Notes: generated by a model not told the origin, from the letters alone. DNA of 64,000 bases from an uncultured Gemmataceae bacterium (GCA_937923405.1 CALDUY010000020.1:382249-446248), one strand, 5' to 3'. Shown: positions 35,934-46,068, counted from the stretch's first letter. Numbers and translations are program-made.

Positions 35934-37154
35934 TCAGATACCTTGGAGAAATCGGCCAGGGTTGAAACGTCCGCGCGGATCTAGAGCGTGCTTCACCTGC
36001 CGCATCAATTCCGCATCGGCGCGTGGCGTGCCCCAGAGCGGCAACAGCGGCTTGAGCGCGCTGGGACAGCGTAGCACCGTCAGATGCCCAGCGCGAGCGG
36101 CGAGTGTTTCGCGGTGGGCGACCGCGGTCGAAGCGTCGGGCGTCTGTAACCAGTGTACCCGCACTAGACCATTGCCGGCATGCGCATGAATCAACGGATC
36201 GCCGGGCAGTCCAGCAGCAAAGGCGGCGAACTCGGCCACTTGCGACGGGAGAACCCCTGCTTGCAGGCTAAATCCCGCTCCGGTTGGGGCTGTTAACTCC
36301 GTCAGCGATTGCCACACAGGCTGCGTGGCCGCGCCGGCGGCGGCTTCGGTGCCGACGACGTTCAGCCGGGTCAACTCACGGATCAGCTGCTGCATCTGCC
36401 AGTGGACCGCCGTTTCGCTGTCCTCGAAGCCGATCACCAGCAGCCACGCTTGTTTGGGTTGCAGTAAGCCCGCATGTCGCACGGCAGCAGCGTTGAGCAG
36501 ATCCAGACAGATTGGTCGTGTTTGCGAGGCATGCAACTCCTCCAGCAGAGTCGGCAGGGCAGCCGTTTCACAGCCGAACATCAGTACCGCGCTGGCCTCG
36601 GGTATGGGCCGCACTTTAAGCGTTACCTGCGAGATGACGCCGAGCGTGCCCAGCGCTCCGAGGTGCAACTTGCACAGATCGTAGCCAGCCACGTTCTTGA
36701 CCACGCGACCGCCGGCTTTGGTTTCCTGTCCCTCGTCATTGACAGTGCTGATGCCGATGACGTAATCGCGTGCAGTCCCGGCACCGTAGCGGCGCGAACC
36801 GCTGGTGTTGGTGGCCAGCACTCCGCCGAGCGTGGCCTGCTCCGCGCGGGGCACGTCGAGAGGCAAGCGTTGACCTTCTCCGGCCAGCACTCGTTGCAAC
36901 TGAGCCAAGCGAATACCCGCCTGCACGGTGATGGTCATGTCGCGCGCGGGATAGTCGATGATCTGATCTAATCTGGTCAGATCGAGGGCGATTCCATCCC
37001 GGGAAGGCGGATAACCCAGATCGAGCTGAGTACGACCACCCAGAGGAAATACCGCCTCGGCCTGGCGGATCTGTTCCCCCAGTTCGACAACCGAAGTCGG
37101 GCGAATCACTGGTAGTGGGCCGATTCCATCAATCTGGCAGGAGGCATCATCCAC
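35934..37154 (-). CDS. glcE: Glycolate oxidase FAD-binding subunit GlcE
   Basis: A 406-residue FAD-binding type-4 oxidoreductase subunit of the glycolate oxidase complex. The FAD-binding segments are VFPLGGRTQLDLG (about 37-49) and ATLGGVLATNTSGSRRYGAG (about 107-126), with GGRVVKNVAGYDLCKLHLGALGTLGVI following. The C-terminal end is the family signature KHALDPRGRFNPGRF. It is shorter than GlcD (about 500), which is why GlcE is preferred. The gene is first in the likely operon glcE-glcF-pckA-zinc-ribbon protein and is divergent from trpB, with 274 bases between. The ATG at 37154 has no strong Shine-Dalgarno sequence. Confidence 0.92.
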   Translation of the reverse strand: MDDASCQIDGIGPLPVIRPTSVVELGEQIRQAEAVFPLGGRTQLDLGYPPSRDGIALDLTRLDQIIDYPARDMTITVQAGIRLAQLQRVLAGEGQRLPLDVPRAEQATLGGVLATNTSGSRRYGAGTARDYVIGISTVNDEGQETKAGGRVVKNVAGYDLCKLHLGALGTLGVISQVTLKVRPIPEASAVLMFGCETAALPTLLEELHASQTRPICLDLLNAAAVRHAGLLQPKQAWLLVIGFEDSETAVHWQMQQLIRELTRLNVVGTEAAAGAATQPVWQSLTELTAPTGAGFSLQAGVLPSQVAEFAAFAAGLPGDPLIHAHAGNGLVRVHWLQTPDASTAVAHRETLAARAGHLTVLRCPSALKPLLPLWGTPRADAELMRQVKHALDPRGRFNPGRFLQGI

Positions 37155-37428
37155 GGCGTGACCACATTTGGAGAGCGAGGAGCGTCGCTGTTACTTAGAG
37201 TAGATGACACCAGGATATCTGTCCAGCAAGGCAACAGCACCGATGTCGGGATCTTTCCTCAAGTGACTACTACTTGTACTGAAGTGATTCACTAAACAAC
37301 CCCAATTCCCGCTCCGGATAACCTACCTGAAGTAATACCATACAGACCAACTCTCCGGGACTTGACCCGGCTAGTCGATCCATCTAGCCTGAACGTGTTC
37401 TCTGCCCGTGATTCCGCCGTGAGTGATT

Positions 37429-38634
37429 ATGCCAGCTACTCTCTCTGCCGTTCCCAACGCCGTCGGTCGATTTGGCGACTACGGTGGACGTTATGTTCCC
37501 GAAACGCTCATCGCCGCCCTCGATCAACTCGATCTGGAATACAACCGGGCAGTGGCCGATCCGGCCTTTCAGGCAGAGTTCGCCCACTGGCTGAAAGTGT
37601 GCGTCAATCGTCCCTCACCGTTGTACTTCGCCGAGCGCCTCACTCGACAGGCCGGCGGAGCCAAAATCTACCTCAAACGCGAAGATCTCAACCACACTGG
37701 GGCGCACAAGATCAATAACTGCATCGGGCAAGCGTTGTTGGCTCGGCGCATGCACAAGACCCGGATCATCGCCGAGACCGGCGCGGGACAGCACGGCGTA
37801 GCGACGGCAACCGCCTGTGCCTTGTTCGGCTTGCCCTGCCAGGTCTACATGGGTGAGGAGGACGTCCGCCGCCAGAAACTCAACGTCTTCAAGATGCGCG
37901 CTCTCGGCACTGAAGTGGTGCCCGTGCGGACCGGTAGCCGCACCCTGCGCGACGCCATCAACGAGGCCATGCGCGACTGGATGGCTAGCGTCAAGACAAC
38001 GCATTACATCCTCGGCAGCGTGGTCGGGCCGCATCCGTTTCCGCGTATCGTACGCGACTTCCAGTCGGTCATCGGCCAAGAGACTCGTCAGCAGTGCCTG
38101 GAGCAGTTGGGCCGACTGCCCAACGTCGTCATTGCCTGCGTCGGCGGTGGAAGCAACTCAGCGGGAATGTTCTATCCCTTTGTCGACGATTCCAGCGTTG
38201 AACTCGTGGGCGTCGAGGCGGGGGGACGCGGGACCGCCGAAGGCGAACATGCCTCGACTCTGGTCTTCGGACAGCCTGGAGTACTGCACGGCACCTACAG
38301 CTATGTCTTGCAAGATGCAGACGGTCAGACGGCAGGCGTACATTCCATCTCCGCTGGACTGGATTATCCCGGAGTCGGACCAGAGCACAGCTACTGGAAA
38401 GATACGGGACGAGTCCGCTACACCTGCGTCGGCGACGACGCCGCTTTGCAGGCCTTTCATCTCTGTTCGCGTCTGGAAGGCATCTTGCCGGCTCTGGAGA
38501 CGGCCCACGCTGTGGTCGAAGCGATGACCCTGGCCGCCCAGCGATCTCCGGACGATTTGATCGTCGTGTGCTTCTCAGGTCGGGGGGACAAGGACTGCTA
38601 TGAGGTGGCCCGTCTGGAAGGCGAGGAGCTATGA
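37429..38634 (+). CDS. trpB: Tryptophan synthase beta subunit
   Basis: A 401-residue PLP enzyme that joins indole and serine to make tryptophan. It shows the N-terminal [15 protein letters not shown], then [15 protein letters not shown] with the PLP lysine near residue 97, the glutamate/ETGAGQHG activation motif, the phosphate-binding GGGSNS, and FSGRGDKD at the C-terminus. Length is typical. The ATG at 37429 is used, though a GTG six bases earlier is in frame. The upstream region has a small hairpin (CCGGG/CCCGG, 37355-37370) but no Trp-rich leader peptide, so I see no sign of classic attenuation. It overlaps trpA by four bases (ATGA), a translationally coupled pair. Confidence 0.97.
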   Translation: MPATLSAVPNAVGRFGDYGGRYVPETLIAALDQLDLEYNRAVADPAFQAEFAHWLKVCVNRPSPLYFAERLTRQAGGAKIYLKREDLNHTGAHKINNCIGQALLARRMHKTRIIAETGAGQHGVATATACALFGLPCQVYMGEEDVRRQKLNVFKMRALGTEVVPVRTGSRTLRDAINEAMRDWMASVKTTHYILGSVVGPHPFPRIVRDFQSVIGQETRQQCLEQLGRLPNVVIACVGGGSNSAGMFYPFVDDSSVELVGVEAGGRGTAEGEHASTLVFGQPGVLHGTYSYVLQDADGQTAGVHSISAGLDYPGVGPEHSYWKDTGRVRYTCVGDDAALQAFHLCSRLEGILPALETAHAVVEAMTLAAQRSPDDLIVVCFSGRGDKDCYEVARLEGEEL

Positions 38635-39431
38635 ACCCCATTGACGATCTCTTTCATCGCCTTCGTGACCGACGATCTCGTGCCTTTATGCCGTTTCTGA
38701 CCGCGGGCGATCCTGACCTGGCCACGACGCCGCTGTTGGCTCAAACGTTGATCGACGCCGGAGCTAATCTACTGGAGATCGGCTTTCCCTACAGCGATCC
38801 CATTGCCGATGGACCGGTCATTCAGGCGTCCTACACCCGGGCCTTGGAACGCGGCCTACACCTGGATGGCGTCTTCTCCACCTGTCAAGCGATTGCGGCC
38901 AAGAATCCTAGTGTGCCTCTGGTGGCAATGGCCTCGTTCAGCCTGATCCATCGACGCGGTCCGGAACGGTTCGTCCGCCAGTCGCTGGAGTCGGGGCTTT
39001 CCGGAGCCGTCGTCCCCGACTTGCCCGTCGAGGAGGCCGGGCCCCTCGCTGCTGTATGTCGCCAGTTCGATTTCAAACTCATCCTGTTGGTCAGTCCGAC
39101 CACGACTCCCGAGCGTGCCCGGCGCATCGTGCAAACGGCCACCGGTTTTGTCTACTGCGTCAGCGTGACCGGTATCACCGGCGAACGAGCCAGTCTTCCT
39201 TCTGAATTGCTCGATCAACTCCGTTGGTTGCGTCAGCAGACCGACCTGCCTCTGTGCGTCGGGTTCGGCATCAGTAAGCCGGAACAGGTGACGCTGCTCC
39301 GCGATCACGCCGAGGGGATTATCGTCGGTAGCGCGATCATTCGCTTACTGGAGACGCCAGGTCAACCCAAGGAACTGGCTCAGCGAGTAGCGACGCTGGC
39401 TGGTTCGCTGGTCAAGGCCTTGCACGAATGA
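38631..39431 (+). CDS. trpA: Tryptophan synthase alpha subunit
   Basis: A 266-residue TIM-barrel enzyme that cleaves indole-3-glycerol phosphate to indole and glyceraldehyde-3-phosphate; indole tunnels to TrpB. Conserved stretches: [28 protein letters not shown] (with the catalytic Glu and Asp), [10 protein letters not shown] and CVGFGIS. The start ATG overlaps the trpB stop, so the two are coupled. Its 3' end overlaps the opposite-strand MMPL gene by 52 bases (39380-39431), an unusual antisense arrangement that could affect both transcripts. The C-terminus (LVKALHE) is normal, so trpA itself is not truncated. Confidence 0.97.
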   Translation: MNPIDDLFHRLRDRRSRAFMPFLTAGDPDLATTPLLAQTLIDAGANLLEIGFPYSDPIADGPVIQASYTRALERGLHLDGVFSTCQAIAAKNPSVPLVAMASFSLIHRRGPERFVRQSLESGLSGAVVPDLPVEEAGPLAAVCRQFDFKLILLVSPTTTPERARRIVQTATGFVYCVSVTGITGERASLPSELLDQLRWLRQQTDLPLCVGFGISKPEQVTLLRDHAEGIIVGSAIIRLLETPGQPKELAQRVATLAGSLVKALHE

Positions 39432-41737
39432 GCCGCCGACTCGGCCGCTGGGTTGGCCTGCGTCTCGTCTCGCCACAGCCACAGTGTGAACGCCGGCACC
39501 AACACGGGACGTACTAGGAAAGTATCGAGCAATACCCCCAACGCCAGGGCGAAGCCGACCTGAACCAAGGTGTTCAGCCCCGCCAGCATCAGCGTGGCAA
39601 ACGTTCCCGCCATGATGACCCCACACGAGGTGATCGTTCCGCCTGTTTGGGCCAGCGCTCGCCGAGTGCCCTCGATCCCGCCGAAACGCTGACGTTCCTC
39701 CAGCGCGCGACTGATGAGCAGGATGTTGTAGTCCGCGCCGACAGCTACCAAAATGGTGAACAAAAAGAACGGCACACGCCAGTCGATCTCGCCCAAAGGT
39801 CGCAGATGCCACCAGCACGCGAACAGCGTGGTCGCCCCCAGCGTGGCATAGTAGCTCAACAACACCGTCGCCAGGAGATAGCCCGCTAGCACAGGATGAC
39901 GCACCAGCACCAGCAGGATGGCAAAGATGCCGACCAGCCCCAGGAGGTTGATCCGCTGGCGATCGGATTCCGTGACCCGAGCCAGATCCGCCGCGCTGAC
40001 TGTGATGCCGTAACTCTCGGCTCGCACCTCAGGAGCAAGGCTAGACAGTTCACGCCCTAACCAGAGCTGAATACTCTCCAATGTCTCGGCACTACGGGGA
40101 TCGAACGGCTCGGTGTTCAGGATCACATCTAAGCGGGTGACTCGGCGCTGATTGGACAAATCGCTGACGTAGAACGCACGAGCTTGTTTCTGGACAGATT
40201 CGCTGAACCGCTCGGCGGCTCCCTTCCAGAAGGCGGTGAAGAGCGACCCGCGCAGGTTGTTTCGGGTCGGCGGCGGAGGCGGTGGCTCCTCGACCGGTTT
40301 GCCCAGCGGATGCGTCAGACAGCGCACCTCGGCCACGTTGGGTAGCTGAAGTAAAGCACGATAGCAGGTTTCGATCAGCTGTCGCCCTTGGCTGGTGTCC
40401 CAATCGCGCGGAGATTCCAGCAACACCGTGACCGGTCCCAGTTCGCCGGCAGTAAAGTGCCGCTGGATCGCTTGCAGTCCAAGCACACTGGAGGAGTTGG
40501 TCGACAGTTCCGCGGTAGCACGGTAGGTAGGTCGGACATTCAGCCCCAACCAAGCCAGCGGCACGAGAGTGAGCGCGGCTAGCGAGCCGATCAATAGCGG
40601 TCGCGCAGCTAGGACTTGGCTGAAGCGTTCCCAGACCCCTTCGCCGGTTGTCGGTCGCGGTAACCCCACGGGCCAGAATGCCGCTCTGCCCAACAGTCGC
40701 AACAACGACGGGGTCAGGGTCAGCGATGCGGCCAAAGCGACGGCCAAACTGATGGCGATGGCCGGTCCGCCGCAACGCACCTTGGCAAACTCCGCGGTGC
40801 CCATCAGAGCCATCCCACTAATTACCGTGCCCGCGCTGGCAAGCAGAGCACCGCCCACGCCCGAGATGGCCCGAACCAGCGCCCCAGAACCAGTACCTCC
40901 GTGGCTGAGTTCCTCTCGATACCGACTGACCAGAAAGAGACAGTAGTCGGTGCCGGCCCCGTAGAGCATCACGACGGCAAAGATCTGACTGACATTGACC
41001 AGCACAAACCCCGGAATCAACGTCAGCAGTGCCAGCAGACTTAACGCCACCCAGACAGCTAGGGCGATCGTGACCAAGGGAATCAGGGCAAGCACCGGCG
41101 AGCGGTAGACCATCAGGAGAATGACGATCACCAGCAGCACCGTGGCCAGCGTGGTGCGATCAAGGCTACGGCCACTGGCGGCGATCAGATCGCGACCAAT
41201 GCCGGCAGGACCAGAAAACCGCAGAGTCGGCGCATCCGAAATGGACCGCAGCCGCTCTTGAAACCGTTGCTCGATCCGTTCGACCGCCGAGCAGGTGTGC
41301 AGAGCCAGATAGGGGGTATCGAGCGAGATTTGAATCAAGGTGCAGTGGCCGTCCTCACTGAGGAAGCGTTGCCCAATGAAGGCATCGCGGTGCGAATAAA
41401 TCTTGCGGATTTTTAGGTCGGGTTCCTCGTCGCGAAGCCGTCGCAGCTCGTGAACCAACTCATCGACCAGCAGTAAATCGCTTTGCTCTAGTTTCCGCTC
41501 GCGACGTTCCAGCACGACGATAAGCCGGCTGGCGAATACTTCTTGCGGAAATGCCTCTTGCAGCAGCTCGTAGCCGCGCACACTTGGACAGCGTGCGGGA
41601 AGGAAGCGAATATCGTCGTCCTGGGTGCGGCGGTCCCACGAGGGAGCAAGCAGATGAAGCGTGACCCCGAGCAGCAACCAGCCCAGACAGATTCGCCACG
41701 GATGCGCGGTAATCCATCGCCCCAGGTATGTAAACAT
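39380..41737 (-). CDS. MMPL/RND-superfamily exporter
   Basis: A 785-residue RND-superfamily membrane transporter of the MMPL type. It has an N-terminal membrane helix (about 8-28), a periplasmic domain (about 30-190), six helices (about 195-400), a second periplasmic domain (about 405-600) and six more helices (610-770) ending in a basic tail. Conserved transporter features include the GADYNILLISR and GAGTDYCLFLVSRYREEL stretches, whose Asp residues are the usual proton-relay sites. The family exports lipids, hydrophobic compounds or drugs driven by proton entry; the substrate is unknown. The ATG at 41737 has GGGGGAGC upstream. Its last 17 codons overlap trpA on the other strand. Neighbouring genes do not reveal a substrate. 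Confidence 0.92.
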   Translation of the reverse strand: MFTYLGRWITAHPWRICLGWLLLGVTLHLLAPSWDRRTQDDDIRFLPARCPSVRGYELLQEAFPQEVFASRLIVVLERRERKLEQSDLLLVDELVHELRRLRDEEPDLKIRKIYSHRDAFIGQRFLSEDGHCTLIQISLDTPYLALHTCSAVERIEQRFQERLRSISDAPTLRFSGPAGIGRDLIAASGRSLDRTTLATVLLVIVILLMVYRSPVLALIPLVTIALAVWVALSLLALLTLIPGFVLVNVSQIFAVVMLYGAGTDYCLFLVSRYREELSHGGTGSGALVRAISGVGGALLASAGTVISGMALMGTAEFAKVRCGGPAIAISLAVALAASLTLTPSLLRLLGRAAFWPVGLPRPTTGEGVWERFSQVLAARPLLIGSLAALTLVPLAWLGLNVRPTYRATAELSTNSSSVLGLQAIQRHFTAGELGPVTVLLESPRDWDTSQGRQLIETCYRALLQLPNVAEVRCLTHPLGKPVEEPPPPPPTRNNLRGSLFTAFWKGAAERFSESVQKQARAFYVSDLSNQRRVTRLDVILNTEPFDPRSAETLESIQLWLGRELSSLAPEVRAESYGITVSAADLARVTESDRQRINLLGLVGIFAILLVLVRHPVLAGYLLATVLLSYYATLGATTLFACWWHLRPLGEIDWRVPFFLFTILVAVGADYNILLISRALEERQRFGGIEGTRRALAQTGGTITSCGVIMAGTFATLMLAGLNTLVQVGFALALGVLLDTFLVRPVLVPAFTLWLWRDETQANPAAESAAHSCKALTSEPASVATR

Positions 41738-41920
41738 GCCCGCGCTCCCCCCAATGTTCCGAACGAGTGAGTCCGGCTCATAACGGATTCACTCTCACAA
41801 GGAAAGGTCAGCCTGACGCCGTGGAGGGAAGCTCACTTACCTGCTCAGTACAATCTCTTCAGGTTCGCCAGCCCAAGCGAGCCATCGTGTGCGAAGGATG
41901 GGCAACTGGGAGAAGCGACG

Positions 41921-43507
41921 ATGCGTTGGTCCAGTCTAATCATGGTCGGGCTGCTGGTCGGCAGGTTAGTGGCAGCGGAGCATCGTGCTGATGTCGTGGT
42001 ATATGGGGGAACCGCCGGTGGTGCTCTCGCCGCCCTCAGCGTCGCCCGTCAGGGCAAATCGGTCCTCCTTGTCGAGCCAAGCCAGCATTTGGGCGGCATG
42101 CTCACGGGAGGACTCGGCGCGACGGACACGGGCGTTCGAGCCGGGATCGGCGGCTACTCGCGTGAGTTCTTCCAGCGTGTGCGCAGCTACTATGTCGAGA
42201 AGTACGGTCCCTCCTCGGCTCAAGTCAACGCTTGTTCGGACGGCTTTCGCTTCGAGCCACACGTTGCCAGTCTCATCCTCCGAGGTATGTTGCAAGAGGC
42301 GCGCATCGAGCCGAAATTCGGCCAGCTACTGACCCGCGTAGAAAAACGCTCTCAACGTCTGGTGTCGTTCAGCACCGCTGCCGGAGATCGTTTCGTCGGT
42401 CGGGTGTTTATCGATGCCACCTACGAGGGCGATCTGATGGCTCTAGCCGGCGTGCGTTATCACGTTGGCCGTGAAGCCAGACAGGTCTACGAAGAATCGC
42501 TCGCCGGAGTGCAGGCCTTCAGCAAGTTTCATCAATGGCCTGTTCCGGTCAAGGGACTGGATAAGGACGGTAAACGGCTTCCGTTGATTCAGGAAGGACC
42601 GCTTGGCGAACCGGGGCAGGGCGATCGCAAAGTGCAGGCCTACAACTTCCGTCTGTGCATGACCGATCGCAGCGACAACCTGGTCCCTTGGCCGAAACCG
42701 CCACGCTACGACCCGGCACGGTACGAACTGCTAGCGCGTTACCTTCAGGCCAAGCCCGACTTGACGATGGGTCAACTGATGCATCCGGTCCGCATGCCCA
42801 ACCGCAAGACCGACACCAACAACAACGGCCCTATTTCGACCGATCACATCGGAGCCAATTGGGACTATCCGGAAGGCGACGCTCAACTACGCGCGCGAAT
42901 CTGGCAGGATCATCTCGACTACACCCAGGGATTCTTTTGGTTCCTCGCTCAGGATCCACGAGTGCCGAAGAAACTTCAGAAAGAACTCAACTCCTGGGGA
43001 CTGGCTCGGGATGAGTTCGTCGCCACAAAACACTGGCCGCCACAACTGTACATCCGCGAGGCGCGGCGGATGATCGGGGCCTATGTCATGACGGAACGCG
43101 ACATTCGCAAGGACATTCTCAAAGACGACGTGGTCGGTATCGGTTCGTACAACACGGATTCGCACCATGTCCAGCGAGTGCTGCGTGAGGATGGGACAGT
43201 CCTCAACGAAGGCGATTTTCAAGTTCCCCTGGAGCCATATGCCATTCCCTACCGCTGTCTGACTCCTCGACCCAATGAATGCGAGAATCTGCTAGTGCCG
43301 ATCTGCGTCTCTAGTTCCCACGTCGCCTACGGTACGATTCGCATGGAACCGGTGTTCATGATCCTTGGTCAGGCTGCCGGCAATGCCGCTGTACTAGCGA
43401 TCGAGAGCGATTGCTCAGTGCAGACAATTCCGATCGCTAAACTCCAAGAGAGATTGAAGGCTCAAAAAGCCGTTCTTTCGCCAGTAGGACTACGACGCGG
43501 CAAATGA
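41921..43507 (+). CDS. Secreted FAD-dependent oxidoreductase
   Basis: A 528-residue exported protein. A short signal peptide (1-19, MVGLLVGRLVAAE) is followed by a dinucleotide-binding fold: ADVVVYGGTAGGALAALSVARQG, SVLLVEPSQHLGGMLTGGLGATD. This is the FAD_oxidored family of planctomycetes and Bacteroidetes, often involved in breaking down sugars or polyols. The C-terminal part carries the RMEPVFMILGQAAGNAAVLAI segment. The substrate is not clear, and there is no adjacent transporter or glycoside hydrolase. The ATG at 41921 has GGGAGAAG upstream. It is a single gene, followed by a run of intergenic repeats. Confidence 0.88.
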   Translation: MRWSSLIMVGLLVGRLVAAEHRADVVVYGGTAGGALAALSVARQGKSVLLVEPSQHLGGMLTGGLGATDTGVRAGIGGYSREFFQRVRSYYVEKYGPSSAQVNACSDGFRFEPHVASLILRGMLQEARIEPKFGQLLTRVEKRSQRLVSFSTAAGDRFVGRVFIDATYEGDLMALAGVRYHVGREARQVYEESLAGVQAFSKFHQWPVPVKGLDKDGKRLPLIQEGPLGEPGQGDRKVQAYNFRLCMTDRSDNLVPWPKPPRYDPARYELLARYLQAKPDLTMGQLMHPVRMPNRKTDTNNNGPISTDHIGANWDYPEGDAQLRARIWQDHLDYTQGFFWFLAQDPRVPKKLQKELNSWGLARDEFVATKHWPPQLYIREARRMIGAYVMTERDIRKDILKDDVVGIGSYNTDSHHVQRVLREDGTVLNEGDFQVPLEPYAIPYRCLTPRPNECENLLVPICVSSSHVAYGTIRMEPVFMILGQAAGNAAVLAIESDCSVQTIPIAKLQERLKAQKAVLSPVGLRRGK

Positions 43508-43547
43508 CGCAACCCCAGGGACAAAGGTAATTGAGGTTGCACGAATT

Positions 43548-43745
43548 GGTTGGAGTTCCCCTTGCCCCACCGGACAGAAGGGTGAAAGAATTGGTTCCCC
43601 TCACCCCACCGGGGAGAGGGGTTAGGGGTGAGGGGGCATTCCCCTTATCCCCGACCCTTCTCCCCAACGAGGAGAAGGGAGAAAGAAGCTGAGAGTTGGA
43701 GTTCCCCTCTCCACTTGGGGGAGAGAGGTTAGGGGTGAGGGGAGA
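43548..43745. repeat. G/C-skewed dispersed repeat cluster (TTAGGGGTGAGGGG-type)
   Basis: The gap 43508-43842 holds a cluster of degenerate repeats. The 16-base core GGTTAGGGGTGAGGGG occurs twice, at 43620-43635 and 43727-43742. Each is preceded by a CCCCTC-rich inverted arm that can fold against it, and a further degenerate copy begins near 43548. A smaller hairpin CTTCTCC/GGAGAAG lies between. Such CCCTCACCCC/GGGGTGAGGG elements are found scattered in many bacterial genomes, including planctomycetes, and have no open reading frame. Nothing else is seen in this gap. Confidence 0.7.
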
Positions 43746-43842
43746 AAAACACGAGCCACCGCTCCACTGCGTAACTCGTTATCGGCAATAATTCGTGCAA
43801 CTTCATGACCCTTGTTCCTGGGTCGATCTACTCACTCTAGAC

Positions 43843-44808
43843 TCACTCGGGGTACAGCGCGGTAGAGAGGTAGCGTTCGCCAAGGTCTGGCAGAATAACA
43901 ACAATGAGTTTGCCAGCGTTCTCCGGACGCTTAGCCACCTGAACGGCGACGTGAGCCGCCGCACCACAGCTGATGCCGCACAGCATGCCTTCCTCACGGG
44001 CCAACCGTCGAGCCATGACAAAGGCGTCCTCGTCGTTGACTTGAATGACTTCGTCGATAATGTCTAAGTTCAGCACCTTGGGCACGAAGCCGGCTCCGAT
44101 CCCCTGAATCTTGTGTAAGCCCGGCTTAAGTTCTTGCTTGTTCAAGGTCTGAGTAATGACTGGGCTGGTGGCCGGTTCGACGGCGATGGCCTTAAACGAC
44201 GGTTTCCGCTTCTTGATGACTTCGCTGACGCCGGTGATGGTACCGCCTGTGCCTACGCCAGAAACCAGAATGTCCACTTGTCCGGCGGTGTCGGTCCAAA
44301 TTTCTTCCGCCGTGGTCAGCCGATGAATCTCGGGATTAGCCGGATTCTCGAACTGTTGGGGCATGAACCAGTCAGGATTCTGTTCGAGTAGTTCTTTAGC
44401 CTTGGCCACCGCCCCACGCATACCGGTTTCTTTCGGGGTCAACACTACCTCTGCTCCGAACGCCTTAAGGAGTCGGCGGCGTTCCAGCGACATGCTCTCC
44501 GGCATAGTGACGACCAGGCGATAGCCTCGCGCAGCCGCAGTGAACGCCAAGCCAATGCCAGTGTTACCGCTCGTCGGTTCGATAATCGTGCCACCCGGCT
44601 TGAGCCGACCATCGCGTTCCGCCGCAGTGATCATAGACACGCCAATGCGATCCTTAACCGACCAAAGCGGATTGAAATTCTCCAGTTTGCCGACCACTGT
44701 TGCTGCCGCGCCGTCGGTCACACGGCGTAACCGAATCAGCGGGGTATTGCCCACGCACTGAGTGATGTCGTCGTAGATCCGACCCCGGAAATTTGTCGGA
44801 GCGGTCAT
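43843..44808 (-). CDS. cysK: Cysteine synthase A (O-acetylserine sulfhydrylase)
   Basis: A 321-residue PLP enzyme that makes cysteine from O-acetylserine and sulfide. PLP lysine Lys52 lies in NPLWSVKDR; the residues at 48-49 are Leu-Trp rather than the usual Ala/Gly-Asn, a modest difference near the active site. PTSGNTG (substrate-binding), GTGGTITG (phosphate-binding) and the C-terminal LCGISCGAA are intact. Length is right for CysK rather than CysM. The ATG at 44808 has AAGGAGAT. It is probably followed by no other gene on its strand. PhhA lies upstream on the same strand, 98 bases away, and may share a promoter. Confidence 0.96.
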   Translation of the reverse strand: MTAPTNFRGRIYDDITQCVGNTPLIRLRRVTDGAAATVVGKLENFNPLWSVKDRIGVSMITAAERDGRLKPGGTIIEPTSGNTGIGLAFTAAARGYRLVVTMPESMSLERRRLLKAFGAEVVLTPKETGMRGAVAKAKELLEQNPDWFMPQQFENPANPEIHRLTTAEEIWTDTAGQVDILVSGVGTGGTITGVSEVIKKRKPSFKAIAVEPATSPVITQTLNKQELKPGLHKIQGIGAGFVPKVLNLDIIDEVIQVNDEDAFVMARRLAREEGMLCGISCGAAAHVAVQVAKRPENAGKLIVVILPDLGERYLSTALYPE

Positions 44809-44906
44809 CAGTATCTCCTTGTACCATCATGTGGCCGTAAAGCGACTATCCTGGGCTTACCATAACCACCCAGTCGCAACACGTCCAGCGAGGCTGGCCA
44901 ACTCGC

Positions 44907-45803
44907 TCAGATCACCGGGATTCCGAACCGTCGAACCAGCGATTCTAGCTCGCGACGCAGGAACGGCAACGAGGGAGCGATAAACAAATGATCCTGCATC
45001 CGTGAGGGATCGTAGTCGGTGTGAATCACCACGTCGGTGACGAACGGCTCCCGCTTAACCTCGGCGGAGAATAACGAGTAGGGAATCTCACCAGTCGAGG
45101 AAAGAATGCCCGCTCCGAAGACTTTGGTCTGGCCAGCTTCTTCAATCAGACCAAACTCGATGCTGAACCAACTAAATCGCTTCAGTGCCAGCACTTGTTC
45201 GCCTTTGTTCGTAGTCGCCACAGCTTTGCCAATCAGGGTAAGCAGTTCGGCATAGTCTTGGTTCATCAAGGGCGGAACGTGACCCAGGCAGTCGTGAATC
45301 ATGTCTGGCTCGGGCGTGAATTCCGGATGCGAGCCGTGCCGAATAAACTGCGTCACCGGAAAGCCGCGGTTGGCAATGTACTCGTAGAAGGTACGGTAAG
45401 GCAGCGCTCCCTCAGCGGGAACGAGGTGCATATTGGTTTCGCGCTGGAGCCGCTCGCTATAGTGTCGGAGTTGCGGGATCTCGTGACGAGTAATTGCCAG
45501 GTCGCGTTTGCCCTTCAGATAGATCGAACAGGCATACTTGTTATGCAGTTCATCCAAAGCCGGCACCACCTCACGCCAAATTCGGGTCTCCTCGGCGGTG
45601 TACTCGATCAGCGGCGGCCCAAGTTGTTCCAGCCGATGCTTACGGCACAGCGCAAACAGTTCCCGGCGGCGTTGGACGTATTCCTCATCCCCCAGTCCCG
45701 GATGCCCTGGTTCGAGTTCCAGTTCCGTGACGTCCGGCGGCTGCACCATCACCTCGGCGTCAATCGGTTGGCCATATTCAATCAGTTTCGCGGTATCTTT
45801 CAT
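44907..45803 (-). CDS. phhA: Aromatic amino acid hydroxylase (phenylalanine 4-monooxygenase)
   Basis: A 298-residue non-heme iron enzyme that adds a hydroxyl to phenylalanine using tetrahydrobiopterin. The iron-binding motif reads PEPDMIHDCLGHVP (His near 170 and 175), with the third ligand in SIEFGL near residue 214. The usual HExxGH is HDCLGH here: the Glu next to the first His is Asp, a substitution seen in some bacterial members, and the motif otherwise looks like the longer animal-type HELLGHVP. Upstream ATG at 45845 adds a Pro/Thr tail; ATG at 45803 is better because GAGGTAAGGGAC precedes it. No pterin carbinolamine dehydratase gene is seen nearby. Confidence 0.9.
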   Translation of the reverse strand: MKDTAKLIEYGQPIDAEVMVQPPDVTELELEPGHPGLGDEEYVQRRRELFALCRKHRLEQLGPPLIEYTAEETRIWREVVPALDELHNKYACSIYLKGKRDLAITRHEIPQLRHYSERLQRETNMHLVPAEGALPYRTFYEYIANRGFPVTQFIRHGSHPEFTPEPDMIHDCLGHVPPLMNQDYAELLTLIGKAVATTNKGEQVLALKRFSWFSIEFGLIEEAGQTKVFGAGILSSTGEIPYSLFSAEVKREPFVTDVVIHTDYDPSRMQDHLFIAPSLPFLRRELESLVRRFGIPVI

Positions 45804-46068
45804 GTCCCTTACCTCGTGACAACGGGGAGTGTGTGTGACCGGCACGCGACGGGAACACTATTCGTTTTTGTTATTTTACCGAGGCGAGCCTAGAGGAACA
45901 ATCCAAGGGCATAGCGCGTCAATTTTCCCTTGGCTGCTCAGCGCTCAGGAGGCTCTGTTGAGTATCCTCACGATCGCCATCACGGAACATCCCCTTGCAG
46001 TGGTCGCATCCTTCTTCATCAAGCCATACAACAGGGCTAGTCGCCTAGGATTGCTGGGAGATCGTCCC

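Noticed and set aside
37155..37428. A trp attenuator or T-box upstream of trpB
   Set aside because: No Trp-rich leader peptide, no T-box sequence and only one short hairpin without a T-run.
43548..43745. CRISPR array or insertion sequence at the repeat cluster
   Set aside because: Repeats are short, irregular and without uniform spacers; there is no transposase or cas gene near.
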